Under the pieces are notes generated by a model. That model searched no databases and was not told the DNA's origin. It worked only from the letters and a program-made list of their open reading frames with translations. The translations under genes were made by a program, and so were the position numbers. Below, piece by piece: positions 58,785-64,000 of a DNA stretch of 64,000 nt (its first letter is position 1; each line of letters starts with the position of its first letter). Origin of the DNA: Stictocephala bisonia (Eukaryota; Arthropoda; Insecta; Hemiptera; Membracidae); assembly GCA_035578905.1 (NCBI GenBank), contig JAQJVL010002656.1, forward strand, positions 1-64,000, in the 5' to 3' direction.

Positions 58785-58905
58785 GTTAGGTTAGGTTAGA
58801 TTGTTAACATAATCTAACCTAACCTAACTGATCACCCAACCTATCCTAACCTAACCAAACCTAACCTGTCCTTGCCTAATCCAACCCAACTTAACCTAAC
58901 CAACG
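58785..58905. repeat. Inverted TTAGG-like (telomere-type) cluster
   Basis: GTTAGGTTAGGTTAGATT (58785-58802) faces its exact reverse complement (58811-58828) across 8 bp, then degenerate CCTAA words continue to about 58,903. (TTAGG)n is the ancestral insect telomere repeat. Confidence 0.8.
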
Positions 58906-60924
58906 ATTTTGTCGAATATCTTACTTATTATTCGTCATATGAATAATTATATGTCGTATTCATGTTCACGAAAAATAACTATATAAAATTGATTAAATAT
59001 TTTTTTGTGTAACAAAACTTGTTCAGTTTTTTTTTTTTTCAAAAATTGTACAGTACGTACATACCACTGTGCGTTTATAGCCATGATACCAGCCCTAAAC
59101 GTGTAGTCTATAGGCCATGTGCAGGTATATACAATATGAGGCTTATACTATAAGTCATCATGAAATACGTACTATTGTTTCCAGATGCACTTTATATTTT
59201 AAACTAAATGACTTTTAAGGTTTTACTCTGGCAAAAAAATGTCTGACTGCCTGATTTCTTAGTTTTCTTATAAACCTTGTTTCTTCTATGGGATCATTGG
59301 CTGTTGAATCTACAGAAAGCGTGCTTTGCGAGATGTTGGTGTTTGGTGTTCTCATAGACACCTAGTTGATGTTATCTGACCACAGTATACTGTTGTTTCA
59401 AAAGCTTCGAAATTAACAATATTTTAAAATTTAGTCATATTGTCAAGCGCAGAGCTTGAGATAAATTTAAGAGTCTCACAAGATACAGTCACGACACTTC
59501 CGTTGAAGCGTTGTGGAGGTAGCGCTCCAAGTAGCCAGCCAGAATAACTACGCTGCATTACTCTTGAATTTCATTGAATCTGGCAAAGAAGTGGAATATT
59601 AACAATAGAATCAGTGCCATGACGGATTACTAATTACCAGTTATTTTACATATACTAAATAATCACATTTGTAGATGTAAACAGTGCAAAGATACACACT
59701 TCTGCTGGCCGGCCGCTAGGATTGCTAGCGTCGTGCTTGTCACCGATAACAGATTGTCGCGGCTGTATGATGTTTGGCTGTTATAATATAGCAAATGCAG
59801 TGAGCTACTGTAAATATAATAGTTCTATTTTATTAGTAGAAATCTAAGATTTTCATGAAGTGAAACACAAACATTCAGAAAGTAATAAAATAACTAATCA
59901 TTACCGGAAAAATGCTTGATTTTCATACCACTAACGAGAGTTATTATTTAATAAAGGCTATTGGTAAAACTAACATAAGAGCTGATATTTAATAAAGAAA
60001 GGATTTGTTAAATTTGTAGCCGCACTGTAACGAGGAGTTTATAACCGGACTTTATAGCTGAAGGTGATGTCTAATGTTGTAAGGGACCGCCATTTAACAG
60101 TTCGTTCTCATGTCTGGTTTCAGAATGAAATGTCTTATAACTTTTATAGCCAATAGAAATTTTAAAACTTTATTCCATTTCTAAGGGGGTTATTTTGAAC
60201 TTATAATAAAACTGATGCATTGTATTTTATATTACAATTTTTAGAAATTTAGTGTTGTATTTCAAATTAACCCTGTGATTATATTATTTTGAACTACAAT
60301 ATTACACACGTCTGTATGGAAGGTCTATGGAACCTCTTCACATTAGAAAACTAATGAAAATATTAACAAAAAAATTCCCTAAATTCGACTAAAGAAAGGA
60401 ACACTTTTTTGGTAACTGGGTTAACGGTCCAGTTCGAAATTTTGTAACAAGCCTCCCTGGTGTTAATTTTCGAACTAAGTGTAACACCGTTGACTATCAG
60501 AAGACATATCATACGCCCGTCCTTTCTGAAACCATTATGTGAGTTAAAGAATTGAGCCAGTTTATTCTCTCTTCCCTACTTGCCCACCAGGCAGTGCTTT
60601 TATCAGTAGTTGACGCTTGAGTATTGAAGTTGAACATTACTTCTCTTAAAGACGTTTAAAGCTTACATTTTTAAACATATTTTTTCAAAATTTAAAATGC
60701 TTTTTATCGTAATTAGAGTCCAATGAGCTTAGATTTGTTCTTAATTGGTTTGGTTTGTTAACAAAAAATTAAATTAGAGCAATAGTTATTTGTATTTAAA
60801 AAATAAATCGGACTATAAAAGAAAATCTAATCTCAAAGCGCTTCAGATAATTCTGTTGTATTTGAAAAAAATAGTCAAGTTTAAAATTGTACGTTCATAA
60901 ATAAAGCTGTAATATTTATTTAAG
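58906..60924. other. Non-coding DNA
   Basis: No gene or RNA was recognised. A C/G-richer patch with TGGCCGGCCGCTAGG lies near 59,705. Confidence 0.5.
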
Positions 60925-61490
60925 GGGGGTCGGATGGTCCTATGCTGCCTATGTTAATTTGATCAAGTTTGTGTACCTTTTTCTCAGAAACTATATAAAA
61001 TATCAACATGATTTTTTTTAGTTACTTTTATTAGACTTTTATTAAGATTTTGACTCGGGATTTTTAAGTTATTCAAAAAATTAGTATGGTTAGGATTTTT
61101 TAAAAAATATATCAAAAAAATTACAGATTTTTTGTAAAAAAGCTGTAATAAAAAGTTTATTTATGAGAATTTCGCTAAAAGCCCGGGTCAAAGTATGCTC
61201 CTTAATTTTCCCTTCAAGTGAAAAAAAAATTGTAAAGTTATCTTTAGTGGTTCCTGAGAAAAAGGTACATAAGTGGAAAAAAATCTAAACTTTCGGGAAA
61301 TCGCATTTAAAGTTGCACAGTTACAGTTAAACTCTCCATGTATTGCTTTATAAAAAGTGATGTAAATTGAGTTTGACTCAACGGATTTGCATGAAATTTG
61401 TTTTAAAATAAATAGGAATATATTTAAAACTAATTTCAGCAAAAAAATAAAAATTGAAAATTTTGACCCAGGGGGTCATCCGACTCCAAT
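60925..61490. mobile_element. Possible small element with inverted GTCGGATG ends
   Basis: The left side reads TTAAGGGGGGTCGGATGGTC; the right side reads GGGGGTCATCCGACTCC, giving an inverted GTCGGATG near both ends. There is no second TTAA and no clear duplication, so the call is tentative. Confidence 0.25.
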
Positions 61491-61814
61491 GTTGGAGTAT
61501 CGATTCCAAAAGGATTGAGGCATAGACTCTTAAGTAATCAGGATGTCTTGCTTTGTCCAGTTATCACCTACGTTATGGGACTATACATACTGTTATGGCC
61601 TCGTTTCGTTTACCACTGGTAATTCCAATAACTTATGTTACCAAACAGAACATTGTAGAGCCAAATTGGTTTATATTTTATGAGAAACAATATGATGGTT
61701 TTAGTGAACAGTGAATTTTATGTAAATTTAAAGTTATGTCATACTAATTCATAAGAATAAGGTATACAACTTTAATGTGAATACTCACAAATTCTAAATC
61801 AATGCAATTATAGT

Positions 61815-61950
61815 TTTAAACTGCTGCTGGGGGAATCACTGGCTTCGGAGTCCAACTTCTAAAGTTCGAATCCTCAATGAGCTCAAAAATCGGTGCTTAC
61901 TCTTTGAAGTTTACGCGAAGGCCATGTATTCTGGAGAATTGTGTTTACGT
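61815..61950 (+). mobile_element. tRNA-derived SINE (copy 3)
   Basis: It has GGCTTCGGAGTCC, a B-box-like AGTTCGAATCC, then GTTTACGCGAAGGCCATGTA and an A-rich tail. It aligns along its length with the minus strand of copy 2. The A box is degenerate. Confidence 0.55.
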
Positions 61951-62125
61951 AAAAAAGAAGTAAAACATTATTGTAAATTCTTTATCAATATAATTTAAAG
62001 CTATTGTGATTTGGATGAAAGAAATAAGAATAAAATATGATAAAATTAAAGATTACGAAAAAATACCGATACTTTCACAGATTAAACGTCTTGTCAGAAC
62101 GCCCCTGCTACATATTTGCATTGAG

Positions 62126-62156
<31 letters not shown>

Positions 62157-63440
62157 CAATTAAACACGTAAGTTTACAGAAAAACATGCTGGGACTTTTA
62201 AAGAATTGAGACAGCATTAGATGGTCAGAGTTATAACTCTATGGGAAATCAAACATGAAGTATCACTTGAAACTGAGAAAGTTGTATCCATCGTAATGCT
62301 TGAGCAGTTTTTGGTTAAAGCTACAAGCTTTTAACTAGCGGTGGTGTCCTTTATAGTACATTTTTAATTCTAACATCTTAAGATACATTATAATAGCAAT
62401 ACATTAACAACTGAACTCAACTGCTTTAAACAATTCTAAAAAAAAGAAAAAAAAAATAATAATGGATGTTCAATAAAGGAACACACGCAAAAGTCAAACA
62501 TTCGTATATGATGTTTATCATTATAAATTAAAAATAAATATCACAAAGATATTAATTTATCCATAAAAGAATTTTTTCTGATTGAAGATAATCATTACTA
62601 TGTCATTCTCGTTAGATCTTTTTGAAATTGCCATTATCGATCGATTTACATAGATGTTTTTTTTTAATATACAGTACATACCTATGTACTTATACAGTAG
62701 GCCTACCCACTCCCTTTGGTTGAGTCCAAATTCCCGTCATTATATACTGCAATCGATGTATACGAGCATCAATATATCAATAGCAGGCGCATACTGACCA
62801 TTGATATAGTAAGCTGCTGACAACAATGAAATTGAGCTTTGTTGAGGGAGTCTCTTCCATCAATCTATATAGTAACCTGGATTGCGCGCTCAGGCCTAGG
62901 CTGTGGCAAATAATCGGTCCGGTTCCGCTGTACCGATACCGCCAGTGGAGGGGATAAGAGCATGACTCACCTACTACATGACTCACCTACCTACTACATG
63001 ACTCTCCGTTCACACTTTAGTTGAGACTGTGGGTGCTGAATTGCCCATGCAATTCTAATGGAGCTTCCGCGCTACTAGCCAAGTACAAAACATTCACAGA
63101 TTCTGAATTTATATCAGACAAACATACTTCTACGTTAGTTTTAAGAAGTTTTTATTAGTAATTTGTGCGTTGTAATAAATTATCAAATATTAAAAATATA
63201 TATAATAAATCAGTAATGTTGTTTTAATTTATAAATCTGATTATAACTCCAAAAAGTATTTACTATAAAAAAATCTTCGTTATTTTCAATTAAAAGAAAT
63301 ATTATGAGTATTATATAATGTGTCTATTGTTTTATTTTGATTTGTTATGCTCATATTTTTTAGTGTTTTCAGTAGATATAATATGGGCATTGACAAACGT
63401 CCCAAGTACGACTTTTCGTCTGAAATACGACGAGGGGTGG
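61951..63440. other. Non-coding DNA with A24 run
   Basis: An A run lies at 62133-62156. Short repeats of CTACTACATGACTC occur near 62,970-63,005. No gene was recognised. Confidence 0.5.
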
Positions 63441-63443
63441 GGG

Positions 63444-63459
63444 AAGGTCACGTGACCTT
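63444..63459. promoter_or_regulatory. Perfect 16-bp palindrome AAGGTCACGTGACCTT
   Basis: It contains a CACGTG E-box within two AGGTCA-like half sites. A second GGTCACGTGATCC lies near 63,627. Regulatory function is unproven. Confidence 0.4.
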
Positions 63460-63472
63460 AATCGATTTTTAA

Positions 63473-63603
63473 TGGGCTTTGATTTGATTTTGATTGACTT
63501 TGATTTTAATTGACTTTGAGTTGACTTTGATTGACCCTGATTTGATCTTGATTGACTTTGATTTGATTTTGATTGGTTTTGATTTTGATTTGATATTGAT
63601 GAC
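63473..63603. repeat. TTGATTTTGA-type simple tandem repeat
   Basis: Irregular units of TGACTTTGATT and TGATTTTGATT, followed at 63,610-63,655 by two copies of CCAAGATGGCGG. Confidence 0.9.
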
Positions 63604-63860
63604 GGCCCCGGATCCAAGATGGCGGTGGTCACGTGATCCAAGATGGCGGCCGGATGTAGTGCTACCATCCCTCCCCTCTCCCTCAAAAATTTCCCTCCAA
63701 ATTCCCCATTTTCCCTCCTAATTCCCTAGCAATACTATATAAAATGCACTTTTAGCCTAACTATATGGCAACCTTTACATTGTTATACTACATAAAATGC
63801 ATTATTTTCCCTTATACCCTATAGTAAATCTATACTCTATGGGATTTATAATCTACGCGC

Positions 63861-64000
63861 CAGAAAAACTGGAAAACTGAAAAACTGGAAAACAGAAAAC
63901 AGAAAAACAGAAAAACATGAAAAACAGAAAAACAGGAAAACAGAAAAACAGGAAAACAGGAAAACAGGAAAACAGGAAAACAGGAAAACAGAAAAACAGG
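63861..64000. repeat. GGAAAACA/GAAAAACA tandem repeat, open at right edge
   Basis: Units of 8-9 bp (CAGGAAAA, CAGAAAAA) become more regular towards the end of the window, so the array probably continues outside. Confidence 0.95.

Noticed and set aside
61815..61890. Functional tRNA gene
   Set aside because: B-box-like sequence is present, but the cloverleaf cannot be completed, and the 3' body is shared with two other SINE copies.

Overview
This is eukaryotic nuclear DNA from an insect, most likely a hemipteran-type genome. Three things point there: an insect sugar-type gustatory receptor split over small exons with GT-AG introns, an AT-rich background packed with transposable elements, and TTAGG-like (insect telomere) motifs. 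The order-level guess is an inference. The only host gene I can support is the 3' part of that receptor (four exons between 1665 and 7658, + strand, 156 codons plus stop). Almost everything else is mobile or tandemly repeated DNA.

Layout. 1-7.7 kb: receptor exons, with introns holding a long-TIR element (2324-3290) and a TTAA-flanked MITE candidate (6219-6790). 8.1-12.2 kb: an old hAT (ZMYM1/DUF4371-like) transposase remnant, split by a decayed Gypsy-type gag/protease fragment. 15-16.1 kb: a SINE fragment, a 46-bp duplication and a 79-bp minisatellite. 16.9-35.1 kb: a three-level nest. A minus-strand non-LTR retrotransposon (LINE A) is split at 18691/33751 by a 15-kb gag-only LTR element (4-bp duplication ATGG), which is itself split by a complete 5,176-bp hAT transposon with an intact 814-codon transposase and a perfect 8-bp duplication CTTGTGGA. 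36.8-45.5 kb: two diverged inverted copies of one repeat family. One copy has expanded into a 1-kb, 25-bp minisatellite. Between them lies LINE B, which carries LINE C and LINE D as nested insertions, and next to it a 325-bp near-perfect palindrome.

46-64 kb: minisatellites with 23-bp, 15-bp, 36-bp and 35-bp units (the last with 455-bp higher-order structure), a tRNA-derived SINE family (copies near 15.1, 47.8 and 61.9 kb), an inverted TTAGG-like cluster, and low-complexity repeats running off the right edge. I recognised no host gene after 7.7 kb.

The elements do not form a pathway. They form a stratigraphic record, because each insertion can be ordered by which element it interrupts and, in several cases, by target-site duplications and reading frames that rejoin when the insert is removed. 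The most novel-looking objects are the gag-only LTR element, with its discordant LTR ends, primer-site relic and U5-leader complementarity, and the intact hAT inside it.
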